Assembly (NCBI RefSeq): GCF_003201875.1
Contig: NZ_QJKD01000021.1
Coordinates: 1 to 64,000, forward strand
From: Hungatella effluvii
Lineage (GTDB): Bacteria; Bacillota; Clostridia; Lachnospirales; Lachnospiraceae
Direction: 5' to 3'
DNA length: 64,000 bases
Part shown: positions 48,949-58,563 of the stretch, one piece after another
How positions within the stretch are numbered: position 1 is the first letter of the stretch
How the letters are laid out: the number at the start of each line of letters is the position of its first letter
Notes under the pieces: generated by a model
Databases searched by the model: none
What the model saw: the letters and a program-made list of their open reading frames with translations, nothing else
Told to the model about the DNA's origin: nothing
Program-made: the position numbers and the translations under genes

Positions 48949-49550
48949 TTCTGCAGAAGCTTTGCCAGCTTACCGATGTGAACGCCATCCACAAAGGAGT
49001 GGTGCACCTGTACCGAGAAAGGAAGCAGTGTCCTTCCGTCCCGTTCGAAATACCTTCCCCAGTCGAACAGCGGTGTGGCATTGTCCCTGCTGCCGGAATC
49101 GGTGTGGGAAATGTGGGTAAAGGATACCCATGGAAATGCGGAGAACTGGAAGATATCATTCCCCATGGGGCCGGTGAAATATTCCTTCTGATTCTGCTCC
49201 GTGCGCTTCGCCAGGGCGACGTATTCCTCCAGGGTATCTTTCATCCCGACATTTACAACCTTAAAAAGCTCCGTATCCGGATTCAGATACGTGAAGGACG
49301 TGTGGATCCGGTCAAATATAACTGGCTGGCCGTCCATAAAGCGGCAGCGGAATTCTTTGATTCGGTTGGCACAGTCCGCAACGGCGTAGACGAAGGAAAA
49401 GGTAAAGGAATACCCCTTTTCCCGGATTGCGGTGAGAAAATTGGTGATATCCAGTTCAAAACTGACACAGTATTGCGGCTGGGCGCTGTTTCGGAAAATC
49501 TGGTAGTGAAGAGCACGGTCCCAGGTGGTTAAGTCGATGAGTTCCATCAT
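48915..49550 (-). CDS. Chloramphenicol acetyltransferase-like protein (CatA family)
   Basis: The 211-residue protein has the CAT fold signature near its end, VHHSFVDGVHIGKL (His183-His184, Asp188-Gly189), and VSFELDITNFL, FVYAVADCANRIKEFRCRF and GRYFERDGRTLLPFSVQ. Catalytic residues look intact, so it should transfer acetyl from acetyl-CoA to a hydroxyl. Whether chloramphenicol is the substrate cannot be told; many chromosomal members in Clostridia are of unknown use. AAAGGAGGAAAACC precedes the ATG. The promoter is perfect consensus. Confidence 0.85.
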   Translation of the reverse strand: MMELIDLTTWDRALHYQIFRNSAQPQYCVSFELDITNFLTAIREKGYSFTFSFVYAVADCANRIKEFRCRFMDGQPVIFDRIHTSFTYLNPDTELFKVVNVGMKDTLEEYVALAKRTEQNQKEYFTGPMGNDIFQFSAFPWVSFTHISHTDSGSRDNATPLFDWGRYFERDGRTLLPFSVQVHHSFVDGVHIGKLAKLLQNYLDCFCSTSV

Positions 49551-49628
49551 GGTTTTCCTCCTTTTGTCTTGAGTGATTGATATGAGATATAGCTGCGGGT
49601 CTCCTGCATAAATGCAGGGGTTAATGTG

Positions 49629-49657
49629 ATTATAGATCGAAAGATATATGATGTCAA
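49629..49657 (-). promoter_or_regulatory. Perfect consensus promoter of the CAT-like gene
   Basis: On the reverse strand TTGACA (49657-49652), 17 bp, TATAAT (49634-49629). In the leader, CCTGCA/TGCAGG (49603-49618) forms a hairpin. Confidence 0.85.
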
Positions 49658-49692
49658 TAAGACATAGTATGACTGAATGCTACTATCAATTT

Positions 49693-49740
49693 AAAAAATC
49701 AGATGTCCGGCGGATAGATGCGCAGATATCTGATTTTTCT
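49693..49740 (-). terminator. Terminator of the FCD-type GntR gene
   Basis: AAAAATCAGAT and ATCTGATTTTT pair (49694-49704 with 49728-49738). Read in the reverse direction the stem runs into TTTTTT. It separates the regulator from the CAT-like gene. Confidence 0.8.
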
Positions 49741-49742
49741 TT

Positions 49743-50420
49743 TTACTCTATATTCAATTCTTTTATTGCGTGAAGTATGTGGATTTTCATTGCACTTCTG
49801 GCGCCTTCCGGATTTCTCTGTTCCAGAAATTCCATGATCATGCGGTGGTCCTCCATGGTGTGATTTTTTACCTGCTCATTTTTTTCGGACAGGACGACGC
49901 CCTTTGAGATGGCCTGATAGAGGACAGGCATCAGCTTATTCATAAATTCATTATGTGTGGCCTGGGCGATTGCGCGGTGAAATGCGTGTTCATCGTCAGT
50001 CCGGTCCCGGTTTGAGAGAATCTCCTGTTCGATATGTTCCCCGATCTCCAGGATCCGTCTGATCTCGCCTTCTGTTCCGCGCAGGGCGGCAAGGGCGGCG
50101 GCTTCCGGTTCGAAGATGAGCCGCATCTCATACAAGTCCTTTGCATTGGCTTTCACATCGGCCAGCTGTTCAAAATCCTGTGTTTCATTTAATGCTTCCT
50201 CCGTGACAAAGGTGCCGATCCCCCGGCGGATCTCCAGAACGCGGTACGCGGCCAGAATCTTTACGGCTTCACGCAGGGTGGTCCTGCTGACATGAAGCTC
50301 GTCCGCCAGATCCTGTTCGTTGGGGAGCCGGTCCCCCGGGGCGAAACGTTTTTCGATTGTGATCATTGAGCGGATGTTTTCTGCGGTGTTCTGAGAGAGC
50401 ATTTTATTCTGAGCAGTCAT
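49743..50420 (-). CDS. GntR-family regulator with FCD domain
   Basis: The 225-residue protein has an N-terminal winged helix (RLPNEQDLADELHVSRTTLR) and a C-terminal all-helical FCD domain (residues about 85-215, with FHRAIAQATHNEFMNKL and EDHRMIMEFLEQRN) that usually binds small carboxylic acids through a metal. AAAGG lies about 11 nt before the ATG at 50420; an in-frame ATG at 50402 is possible. The metabolic genes that it controls are not evident nearby. Confidence 0.92.
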   Translation of the reverse strand: MTAQNKMLSQNTAENIRSMITIEKRFAPGDRLPNEQDLADELHVSRTTLREAVKILAAYRVLEIRRGIGTFVTEEALNETQDFEQLADVKANAKDLYEMRLIFEPEAAALAALRGTEGEIRRILEIGEHIEQEILSNRDRTDDEHAFHRAIAQATHNEFMNKLMPVLYQAISKGVVLSEKNEQVKNHTMEDHRMIMEFLEQRNPEGARSAMKIHILHAIKELNIE

Positions 50421-50507
50421 GAGCGGTTATGCCTTTCTGTGGTTAAGCGATTTTGTTTTCTGTTTTCTAAATTCTGGTTGCAGATTTTCAGCCTTTCCTG
50501 TTTCTAT

Positions 50508-50536
50508 ATTATACTATGATTGTCGGGCAACTTCAA
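50508..50536 (-). promoter_or_regulatory. Promoter of the FCD-type GntR gene
   Basis: Reverse strand TTGAAG (50536-50531), 17 bp, TATAAT (50513-50508). Confidence 0.6.
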
Positions 50537-50642
50537 ATGTAAAAAAAGTAAACCATTTCCACTAAAGCATGCTATAATAAAACAGATTATGGAAAATGCC
50601 GTTTGAGTGATGCGGCGGACGTAAGGAGAGGTGAAGACAGAA

Positions 50643-51191
50643 GTGAATGGGGAACGCATGACCGACGTAAGGATCGGTGAGTATCTCGTCTCAGATATCA
50701 TGACGTGTGTCGGAAAAAAGAGCGCCGTTTATCTGAGAAAGTTCGAGCGGGTTCATGAGAAAGGCTGGAGCTTTAACTGGTGTGCGGCGCTGTTTACCGC
50801 GTTATGGTTTGCCTACCGCAAAATGTGGAAGGCAGCGGCGGCTATTATGGGCTTTAATGTGATTTATACGATGGTGTTGTCCGTCCTGGAGAACACGATG
50901 CTGACGGCGGACAACGCGCTGGTGTTCATGAGTGCGGCGGCCGGTCTGTTTGTCTTATCCATGATCGTGTTCGGGCTGCTGGGGGACTGGCTCTACAGCC
51001 GCCACATAAACGCCATTCTCGATGAACAGGGATGCCGCGGAAGGCGTGCCATCCAGAAGGATGCACTCATGGATTCTCTTCAGAAAGCCGGAGGAACCAG
51101 TATAAAAGGGATGGTCATTCTGTGGGCAGCGAGCCTGGTGCTGCAGTGGGCGATCACCTGGCTGATTTCTTTTCTTCTGCAGGCTGTATAA
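50643..51191 (+). CDS. DUF2628-like membrane protein
   Basis: The 182-residue protein has a basic cytosolic start (KKSAVYLRKFERVHEKGWSF) followed by three to four hydrophobic helices, with NWCAALFTALWFAYRKMWKA matching the DUF2628 pattern. Start choice is open: GTG at 50643 has GAGGTGA 8 nt upstream and is preferred; GTG at 50631 is too close to AAGGAG; ATG at 50658 is possible. An extended -10 (TGC TATAAT, 50570-50578) lies upstream. Function unknown. Confidence 0.72.
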   Translation: MNGERMTDVRIGEYLVSDIMTCVGKKSAVYLRKFERVHEKGWSFNWCAALFTALWFAYRKMWKAAAAIMGFNVIYTMVLSVLENTMLTADNALVFMSAAAGLFVLSMIVFGLLGDWLYSRHINAILDEQGCRGRRAIQKDALMDSLQKAGGTSIKGMVILWAASLVLQWAITWLISFLLQAV

Positions 51192-51225
51192 AATGTTGTA
51201 TAAATAAATATAAGATATGATAATT

Positions 51226-51274
51226 AATACCATAAGATATATTAATTTTTCTAATTGATATATTTTGTGGTATT
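51226..51274. other. 22-bp AT-rich hairpin upstream of purL
   Basis: Positions 51226-51247 can pair with 51253-51274 without a bulge, using three G-U pairs, around a 5-nt loop. No U-tract follows. It may be an operator or an mRNA-stabilising structure. No purine riboswitch core was found between here and purL. Confidence 0.5.
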
Positions 51275-51360
51275 ATTATATCAACGAGAAGTAAAGGGTG
51301 CAGTGTGTCCCGATGAAACATAAAGATTGGAACTTAATGATATTTTCCAAGGAGGAAATT

Positions 51361-54300
51361 ATGAGCGTAAGAAGAGTGTATGTAGAGAAGAAACCGGCCT
51401 ATGCCGTAAAGGCCCATGAGCTTAAGGAGGAGATTGCCAGCTATCTTGGGATAGAAACCGTGACGGATGTACGTGTTCTGATTCGCTATGACATCGAGAA
51501 TTTATCCGATGAGACTTATACGACAGCGCTTGAGACAATTTTTTCCGAGCCGCCGGTGGACGAGGTCTACGAGGAGACATTTCCGAGAAATGACAATGAC
51601 GTGGTGTTTGCAGTGGAGTACCTGCCGGGCCAGTTCGATCAGAGGGCCGATTCTGCGGAGCAGTGTGTGAAGCTTTTGAAGGAAGACGAGGAGCCGGTGA
51701 TCAAATCGGCTACCACCTATGTGATTTCCGGAACCGTGACAGAGGCGGAAGCCGCGGATATCAAGTCCTTCTGCATCAATCCGGTGGATTCCAGAGAAAC
51801 GGATGAGACAAAGCCGGAGACGCTTTTAACCGTGTTTGAGACTCCGGCCGACGTTATCATATTCGACGGGTTCCAGAACTTTGAAGAGGGCGTGTTAAAG
51901 GAGTTGTACGATTCCCTGAACCTTGCCATGACATTTAAGGATTTTAAGCATATTCAGAACTATTTCAGGGACGAGGAGAAGAGAGACCCGTCCATGACGG
52001 AGATCCGCGTCCTGGATACGTACTGGTCCGATCACTGCCGCCATACCACATTCCAGACGGAACTGAAGGATGTGACATTTACAGAGGGCGATTACCGGGT
52101 TCCGATCGAAACGACGTACCAGAAGTACTTAGCCGACCGTGAGGTGGTGTTAAAGGGAAAGAGCGGCAAGTTCGTCTGTCTGATGGACCTGGCGCTGATG
52201 GCCATGAAGAAGCTGCGCATGGAGGGCAAACTGGATGATCTGGAAGTATCCGACGAGATCAACGCCTGCAGCATCGTGGTGCCTGTGGAAATCGATGGAA
52301 AAGAGGAGGAGTGGCTCGTCAATTTCAAGAATGAGACACACAACCATCCGACGGAGATCGAGCCGTTCGGCGGCGCTGCCACCTGTCTTGGCGGAGCTAT
52401 CCGTGATCCGCTGTCCGGGCGTACGTATGTATACCAGGCTATGCGTGTGACGGGGGCCGCCGATCCGACAAAACCGTTAAATGAGACGTTAAAGGGCAAG
52501 CTTCCTCAGAGGAAGATCGTGACCGGGGCGGCCAGCGGATACAGCTCCTACGGCAACCAGATCGGTCTTGCCACCGGATATGTAAAAGAAATTTACCATC
52601 CCAACTACGTGGCAAAGCGCATGGAGATTGGCGCCGTCATGGGCGCAGCTCCACGTAAAAATGTTATCCGCGAGACATCTGATCCGGGCGATATCATCAT
52701 TTTACTGGGCGGACGTACCGGACGTGACGGCTGCGGCGGCGCTACCGGTTCCTCCAAGGTACATACGGAGGCGTCCATCGAGACCTGCGGCGCTGAGGTT
52801 CAGAAGGGAAATGCGCCTACAGAGCGAAAGATTCAGAGACTGTTCCGCCGTGCGGAAGTCAGCAGCATTATTAAGAAATGCAACGATTTCGGCGCAGGCG
52901 GAGTATCCGTTGCCATCGGCGAGCTGGCTGACGGCTTACAGATTGATTTAGACAAGGTTCCGAAGAAGTATGCCGGTCTGGATGGAACAGAGATCGCCAT
53001 CTCCGAGAGCCAGGAGCGTATGGCTGTCGTCATCGATCCGAAGGACGTAAAACAGTTTTTAGCCTACGCTGCGGAGGAGAACTTAGAGGCCATCGAGGTT
53101 GCCGTGGTGACCGGGGAGCCGCGTCTGGTGATGAACTGGAGAGGCAGAAATATCGTGGATATCAGCCGCGCATTCCTGGATACGAACGGAGCTCATCAGG
53201 AGGCTTCCGTCGTTGTGAAAGTCCCGAACAGGGTAAGCGCTTCCCACTCCGGTTTGGCGGAAGGAAAGGAAGGCAGAGCGTTTGACAGGAAGGAGATTTC
53301 TGACGTCCGGGGTGAGTGGATGAATGTGCTTTCCGATTTAAATGTCTGCTCTCAGAAGGGGCTGGTAGAGATGTTCGACGGTTCCATCGGTGCGGGCAGC
53401 GTGTTCATGCCTTACGGCGGTAAATACCAGCTGACAGAGACGCAAGTAATGGTGGCGAAGCTTCCGGTACTTTCCGGAAAGACAGATACGGTGACGATGA
53501 TGAGCTACGGCTTTGATCCGTATTTATCCAGCTGGAGCCCGTATCACGGCGCTGTTTATGCAGTTGTTTCCTCTGTAGCCAAGATCGTGGCCGCAGGCGG
53601 TGACTATAAGAAGATCCGTTTTACCTTCCAGGAGTACTTCCGCCGGATGACGGAGGAGGCCTCCCGCTGGAGCCAGCCGTTCTCCGCTCTGCTTGGAGCA
53701 TACGAGGCTCAGCTGGGCTTCGGACTTCCATCCATCGGCGGAAAGGACAGCATGTCCGGAACCTTCAATGAGATTGACGTTCCGCCGACACTGGTATCCT
53801 TTGCTGTGGATATTGCCGATCAGAAGCACATCATCACTCCGGAGTTTAAGAAGGCAGGCAGTAAGATTGTTGTGTTCCATATAGAGAAAGACCAGTATGA
53901 TTTACCTGTTTATGAGCAGCTCATGGATGGGTATGAGAAGCTTTATCATGAGATTACTGCGGGCAGAGTCATTTCCGCGTATGCGGTGGAAGGCCATGGT
54001 TTGGCTGAATCCGTGGCAAAGATGGCGTTCGGCAATAAGCTGGGCGTTAAGATCGAGCACAATGTGGACCCAAGAGATTTCTTCGCTCCGGACTGGGGCT
54101 CCATCGTCTGCGAGGTTCCGGACGGAAAGGTAAGTGAGCTGTCTATCTCCTACACAGTCATCGGCGAAGTGACGGACCGCGGAGTCCTGGAATACGGCAG
54201 CACGGCCATCACCATGGACGAGGCGCTGAACGCATGGACAGAGACTCTGGAAAATGTGTTCCCGACCAGATCGGGTGTTGCAGATACGCCTGTGACGGAA

Positions 54301-55146
54301 GCGCTCTACGATACAAAGGACATCTATGTCTGCAGGAATAAGGTTGCAAAACCGAACGTATTTATTCCGGTATTCCCGGGTACCAACTGCGAGTACGACA
54401 GCCGGAAGGCATTTGAGCGGGCCGGTGCAAATGTGGTGACAAAGGTATTTAAGAATATGAGTGCCGATGACATCAGAGAGTCCGTGGAAGCGTACAGAGA
54501 AGAGATCGCAAAAGCCCAGATCGTCATGTTCCCGGGCGGCTTCTCCGCTGGCGACGAGCCGGAGGGGTCCGCGAAATTCTTCGCAACCGTATTCCGCAAC
54601 GCGGTGATCAGGGAAGAGATCGAAAAGCTGTTAAATGAGCGCGACGGCCTGATGCTGGGCATCTGCAACGGCTTCCAGGCGCTGATCAAGCTGGGTCTCG
54701 TGCCGGAAGGAACCATCACGGCGCAGAGAAATGATTCTCCGACTCTGGCTATGAACACTATCGGACGCCACATTTCCAAGATGGTTTATACGAAAGTAGT
54801 GACGAACAAGTCTCCGTGGTTACAGGGAGCCGAGCTTGGCGGCGTATACTGCAATCCGGCATCTCACGGCGAGGGCCGTTTTGTGGCCAATGATGATTGG
54901 ATTAAAAAGCTGTTCGAGAACGGCCAGGTAGCGACGCAGTACGTGGACGAGAACGGGAATCCGACGATGGACGAGTTCTGGAACCCGAACGGTTCCTATA
55001 TGGCGATCGAGGGCATCACAAGCCCGGATGGCAGAATTTTGGGCAAGATGGCTCACTCCGAGAGACGGGGCGAGGCAGTTGCCATGAATATTTATGGGGA
55101 GCAGGATTTGAAGATATTCGAATCCGGTGTGAAGTATTTTAAATAA
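51361..55146 (+). CDS. purL: Phosphoribosylformylglycinamidine synthase, single-chain PurL
   Basis: The 1261-residue enzyme makes formylglycinamidine ribonucleotide from FGAR, ATP and glutamine in purine synthesis. It has an N-terminal PurS-like part, the two AIRS-type synthase halves (HNHPTEIEPFGGAATCLGGA and SIGGKDSMSG) and a C-terminal glutamine amidotransferase domain with the nucleophile in GICNGFQALIKLGL and the His/Glu in SHGEGRF. This is the long single-chain form. AAGGAGGAAATT precedes the ATG at 51361. No other pur gene is adjacent. Confidence 0.96.
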   Translation: MSVRRVYVEKKPAYAVKAHELKEEIASYLGIETVTDVRVLIRYDIENLSDETYTTALETIFSEPPVDEVYEETFPRNDNDVVFAVEYLPGQFDQRADSAEQCVKLLKEDEEPVIKSATTYVISGTVTEAEAADIKSFCINPVDSRETDETKPETLLTVFETPADVIIFDGFQNFEEGVLKELYDSLNLAMTFKDFKHIQNYFRDEEKRDPSMTEIRVLDTYWSDHCRHTTFQTELKDVTFTEGDYRVPIETTYQKYLADREVVLKGKSGKFVCLMDLALMAMKKLRMEGKLDDLEVSDEINACSIVVPVEIDGKEEEWLVNFKNETHNHPTEIEPFGGAATCLGGAIRDPLSGRTYVYQAMRVTGAADPTKPLNETLKGKLPQRKIVTGAASGYSSYGNQIGLATGYVKEIYHPNYVAKRMEIGAVMGAAPRKNVIRETSDPGDIIILLGGRTGRDGCGGATGSSKVHTEASIETCGAEVQKGNAPTERKIQRLFRRAEVSSIIKKCNDFGAGGVSVAIGELADGLQIDLDKVPKKYAGLDGTEIAISESQERMAVVIDPKDVKQFLAYAAEENLEAIEVAVVTGEPRLVMNWRGRNIVDISRAFLDTNGAHQEASVVVKVPNRVSASHSGLAEGKEGRAFDRKEISDVRGEWMNVLSDLNVCSQKGLVEMFDGSIGAGSVFMPYGGKYQLTETQVMVAKLPVLSGKTDTVTMMSYGFDPYLSSWSPYHGAVYAVVSSVAKIVAAGGDYKKIRFTFQEYFRRMTEEASRWSQPFSALLGAYEAQLGFGLPSIGGKDSMSGTFNEIDVPPTLVSFAVDIADQKHIITPEFKKAGSKIVVFHIEKDQYDLPVYEQLMDGYEKLYHEITAGRVISAYAVEGHGLAESVAKMAFGNKLGVKIEHNVDPRDFFAPDWGSIVCEVPDGKVSELSISYTVIGEVTDRGVLEYGSTAITMDEALNAWTETLENVFPTRSGVADTPVTEALYDTKDIYVCRNKVAKPNVFIPVFPGTNCEYDSRKAFERAGANVVTKVFKNMSADDIRESVEAYREEIAKAQIVMFPGGFSAGDEPEGSAKFFATVFRNAVIREEIEKLLNERDGLMLGICNGFQALIKLGLVPEGTITAQRNDSPTLAMNTIGRHISKMVYTKVVTNKSPWLQGAELGGVYCNPASHGEGRFVANDDWIKKLFENGQVATQYVDENGNPTMDEFWNPNGSYMAIEGITSPDGRILGKMAHSERRGEAVAMNIYGEQDLKIFESGVKYFK

Positions 55147-55162
55147 GAGAATAACAGGGATG

Positions 55163-55210
55163 GGAGCAGAAAAATGGCTGACAGCGATTTTTCTGCTCCT
55201 GTTTTGCTTT
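55163..55210 (+). terminator. Terminator after purL
   Basis: GGAGCAGAAAAAT (55163-55175) pairs perfectly with ATTTTTCTGCTCC (55187-55199), followed by TGTTTTGCTTT. Confidence 0.88.
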
Positions 55211-55236
55211 ACATTTAAAAAACAATTCGCTATACT
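55208..55236 (+). promoter_or_regulatory. Promoter of the sulfatase/two-component operon
   Basis: TTTACA (55208-55213), 17 bp, TATACT (55231-55236). It overlaps the end of the purL terminator. The leader is about 53 nt. Confidence 0.7.
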
Positions 55237-55295
55237 AAAGATAAATGTTCGACTTGCCGCAGCTATTACCACAAGTAATAGTAAGGAGAACAAAA

Positions 55296-56723
55296 ATGAG
55301 TACAAAAAAACCAAATATTGTTTTTTTATTATCTGACGATCAGGGAGCATGGGCCATGGGCTGCTCCGGCAATGAGGAGATTATCACACCGAACCTGGAT
55401 AAGCTGGCAGCGGAAGGCATGCGTTTCGAGAACTTCTTCTGCGCATCGCCGGTATGCTCTCCGGCGCGGGCGTCACTTCTGACGGGGAGAATTCCGTCTC
55501 AGCACGGCGTTCACGACTGGATTCGCGACGATAATAAAAAGCAGGAGGATATAGAATATCTTGCAGGTCAGACTGCCTATACCGATATCCTGGCACAGGA
55601 AGGATACGTGTGCGGCCTGTCCGGCAAATGGCATCTGGGGAAGAGTTCTGTACCTCAAAAGAGTTTTACACACTGGTTTGCGCACAAATCTGGCGGAGGC
55701 CCTTATTATGGTGCTCCTTTTTACAGAGAGGGCCGTCTGGTCTATGAACCTGGTTATGTCACGGATGTCATCACGGATGACGCCATTTCTTTTCTGAAAG
55801 AGCATGCGGGAAAGCAGCCTTTCTATCTTCACGTGGGCTATACGGCGCCTCACGCGCCCTGGCTTAACAACCATCCGAAAGAATACACCGATTTATATGA
55901 GAATTGCCGTTTTTTGTCCTGTCCCATGGAGAAAGAGCATCCCGACAGTATTTATCTGACGAAGGAAGTCTTACAGGACTTGAGGGCGAATCAGATCGGA
56001 TATTATGCCGCTGCTACCGCCATGGACTATAATATTGGACGAATCCTGGAGCAGCTTGACAAACTGGGGATCCGGGAAGAGACCCTGGTGATCTTTGGCA
56101 GCGATAATGGGTTCAGCTGCGGCCATCACGGCTTCTGGGGAAAGGGAAACGGTACCTTCCCAATCAATATGTACGAATCTTCCGTTAAGGTTCCGATGAT
56201 TATGAGCCAGCCAGGGGTGATCGAGCCGGGGATGGTGAATTCCTCGCTCTTGTCCGCATATGACTTTATGCCGACACTGCTCGACTATGTTGGTATCGAG
56301 GGAACGGATCGTGGGGAGAAGCTTCCGGGAAAAAGCTTCCTTCCGGCGCTGCTGGGGCAGGAATTTCATCAGGGAGAATCCATTGTGGTGATGGATGAGT
56401 ACGGTCCCAACCGTATGATCCGCGGGACCAGATATAAGTTTATAAAACGGTATCCTTACGGCCCCAATGAGCTGTACGATCTGCAGGAAGATCCGGGAGA
56501 GCGGAGAAACCTGCTTCTGGCGGGGAACGAGAAGGATGAGGAGATCGGAAGAACGATGAATTACGAGCTGGAACAGTGGTTTATCAATTACGTCAATCCG
56601 GAAATCGACGGGGCTAAGGAGCCCGTGTTCGGCTCCGGCCAGATCGGCCTTGCCGGACTCTGGAGCAAGGGGGAGGTATCCCACAGCTGCGACGATTACA
56701 TCAAAGAAAAGTTAAAAGAATGA
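55296..56723 (+). CDS. Cys-type sulfatase, cytoplasmic (first of two)
   Basis: The 475-residue protein is a type I sulfatase. CSPARASLLTGR holds Cys54, to be converted to formylglycine by a radical-SAM maturase. NIVFLLSDDQG binds calcium, GKWHLG and TAPHAPW are further family motifs, and FGSDNGFSCGHHG completes the metal site. There is no signal peptide, so it acts inside the cell on imported sulfated substrates. AAGGAGAACAAAA precedes the ATG at 55296. It is the first gene of a four-gene operon with a histidine kinase, response regulator and second sulfatase. Confidence 0.92.
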   Translation: MSTKKPNIVFLLSDDQGAWAMGCSGNEEIITPNLDKLAAEGMRFENFFCASPVCSPARASLLTGRIPSQHGVHDWIRDDNKKQEDIEYLAGQTAYTDILAQEGYVCGLSGKWHLGKSSVPQKSFTHWFAHKSGGGPYYGAPFYREGRLVYEPGYVTDVITDDAISFLKEHAGKQPFYLHVGYTAPHAPWLNNHPKEYTDLYENCRFLSCPMEKEHPDSIYLTKEVLQDLRANQIGYYAAATAMDYNIGRILEQLDKLGIREETLVIFGSDNGFSCGHHGFWGKGNGTFPINMYESSVKVPMIMSQPGVIEPGMVNSSLLSAYDFMPTLLDYVGIEGTDRGEKLPGKSFLPALLGQEFHQGESIVVMDEYGPNRMIRGTRYKFIKRYPYGPNELYDLQEDPGERRNLLLAGNEKDEEIGRTMNYELEQWFINYVNPEIDGAKEPVFGSGQIGLAGLWSKGEVSHSCDDYIKEKLKE

Positions 56724-56727
56724 GCGG

Positions 56728-58563
56728 GTGAGCGAGATAAAAAAGTATTGGGAGAAATTCAAACAGGCGTCCGGGAAACTGAAGACTCAGTTGTATTTAG
56801 GATACGGCGTTACTTTTGCCGTCCTGTCCATCCTGATTATCAGCTTTCTGTTTCTGGGAGTAAAACGGCTGATGATGGATCAGATCGGCCAGAGCCGTCT
56901 GGATGTATTAAAACAGATTTCAGAGCGTTCCAACACCATAAAAAACAGTACCATTACCATATCCAATCTATACCGGTATGATGAAGAGGTGCAGAGATGC
57001 TTAAATGAGAACGGCCTCTCAGAGGAAGAGATGGAGCAGGCCGGACGCTACTTAGACGGGGTGAAGGAGAATTACGACAGGGTATTTCACGATGTGGGGG
57101 TGGCCTACGACGTGGTGATCCTGGGAGATAATGGATTCCGTTACGCCTCCAGGGGGCGGGACAACTACGATTTTGACGGGCTGGAGAGCCAGCTCTGGTA
57201 TAAGCGTAGCTACGACGCGGAAAATGATATCGTGTTTATCAGCAGCTTCCGGGAGAAGTTTGATTTATCGAGCAGGGAAGAGCGGTACGTATTCGCAGCC
57301 TTTCGCCGGGTGGCCGGAACGGACGGCGGGGAAACGGGAACGATTCTCGTCAATGTGGATGAAAAATATCTGGAAGACTTATACGGAACGGCCGAAGACC
57401 GGAGCAACCTCTATATTTTCGATAAGAAGGGCAACATTGTCTCCAGCCGGGAGAAATCCCTGCTTGGAAAGAACTTTATCGGAGTTGATAATTTCAGACG
57501 GCTTTACGGGGAGAATGAGTACCACATTATCAAAAAGCTGGGACAGGACTATCTGCTGTCCAACTACTATGATCCCCAGACCGGCTGGACGATTGTGGAA
57601 GAGATGCCGTGCGCCGTTATACTGCAGCCTTTAAACCAGGCGCTGGTGCTTCTCCTGGTGATTGTAAGCGGCTGTCTCCTGGCCGGAACGGGAGCGGCCT
57701 GTTATATGTCGGAACGGATATCGAAGCCGATTCTGAAGCTCTGCCGCCTGATGGACCGGGTGAAGCAGGGAGATTTTGACGTGATCAGCGACATCCGGGG
57801 ATACGAGGAGGTTAATCAGCTGAAGGACAGCTTTAACGAGATGGCAGCTGAGATTAAGAAGCTTTTGGAGGACATTCGGGACAATGAGATGCAGAAGCGC
57901 AAGTCGGAGATGGATTTCTTAAGAGCGCAGATCAATCCGCATTTCCTCTATAATACGCTGTTTTCGATTCAGTGCATGATCGAATTGAAAAAGAATGACC
58001 AGGCAGTTCTGATGATGGCGGCCTTTACCGATCTTCTGAAGAAGACGCTGTCTGTGGACACGGATTTCATCACCCTGAAGGAGGAGTTTGAGAGCACGGA
58101 AAAATACCTGACGCTGCAGCAGATCCGGTATGGGGACAAGGTCCATTATGAGTGCGAGATGGGGGCGGAGACGGAGCAGTGCCTCGTTCCTGCGCTGATT
58201 ATACAGCCGATTGTAGAGAATGCCATCTTCCATGGAATCGAGGCAAAGGAGGAGGCGGGGCTTATTATCGTGGAATCCGTTGTGTCGGAGGGAGCCCTGC
58301 TGATCACCGTCTCCGACGACGGCGTGGGGCTTGACGAGAAGGAGCTTGCCCGGATGACGGCGCAGTTTGGAGAACGGGAATACCAGTCCGGAAGATCCAT
58401 CGGCATTCTCAATGTATTAAACCGGATCAAGATTAATTTTGGAGAAGAGTACGGGCTTACGGTGGAAAGCGAGCCGGGAATCGGCACCTCGGTTACCATG
58501 AAGTTTCCCGTGGTGCTTAAGGAGATGCAAGGGGTAAAATATGAAAATACTGATAGTAGATGA
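56728..58563 (+). CDS. YesM-type sensor histidine kinase
   Basis: The 611-residue kinase has membrane helices at about 24-46 and 305-327 enclosing an extracellular sensor, a HAMP domain (about 328-380) and a His_kinase module with INPHFLYNTL (phospho-acceptor His405) and an ATPase domain (IIQPIVENAIFHGIE, VSDDGVGLD). This LytS/YesM class often senses oligosaccharides. The start is the GTG at 56728, 4 nt after the sulfatase stop, with only a weak ribosome binding site (GAGCGG); coupling is likely. The next gene overlaps by 23 bp. Confidence 0.92.
   Translation: MSEIKKYWEKFKQASGKLKTQLYLGYGVTFAVLSILIISFLFLGVKRLMMDQIGQSRLDVLKQISERSNTIKNSTITISNLYRYDEEVQRCLNENGLSEEEMEQAGRYLDGVKENYDRVFHDVGVAYDVVILGDNGFRYASRGRDNYDFDGLESQLWYKRSYDAENDIVFISSFREKFDLSSREERYVFAAFRRVAGTDGGETGTILVNVDEKYLEDLYGTAEDRSNLYIFDKKGNIVSSREKSLLGKNFIGVDNFRRLYGENEYHIIKKLGQDYLLSNYYDPQTGWTIVEEMPCAVILQPLNQALVLLLVIVSGCLLAGTGAACYMSERISKPILKLCRLMDRVKQGDFDVISDIRGYEEVNQLKDSFNEMAAEIKKLLEDIRDNEMQKRKSEMDFLRAQINPHFLYNTLFSIQCMIELKKNDQAVLMMAAFTDLLKKTLSVDTDFITLKEEFESTEKYLTLQQIRYGDKVHYECEMGAETEQCLVPALIIQPIVENAIFHGIEAKEEAGLIIVESVVSEGALLITVSDDGVGLDEKELARMTAQFGEREYQSGRSIGILNVLNRIKINFGEEYGLTVESEPGIGTSVTMKFPVVLKEMQGVKYENTDSR

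Noticed and set aside
51192..51360. Purine riboswitch upstream of purL
   Set aside because: None of the conserved junction and loop sequences of the purine class is present; only an AT-rich hairpin is found.
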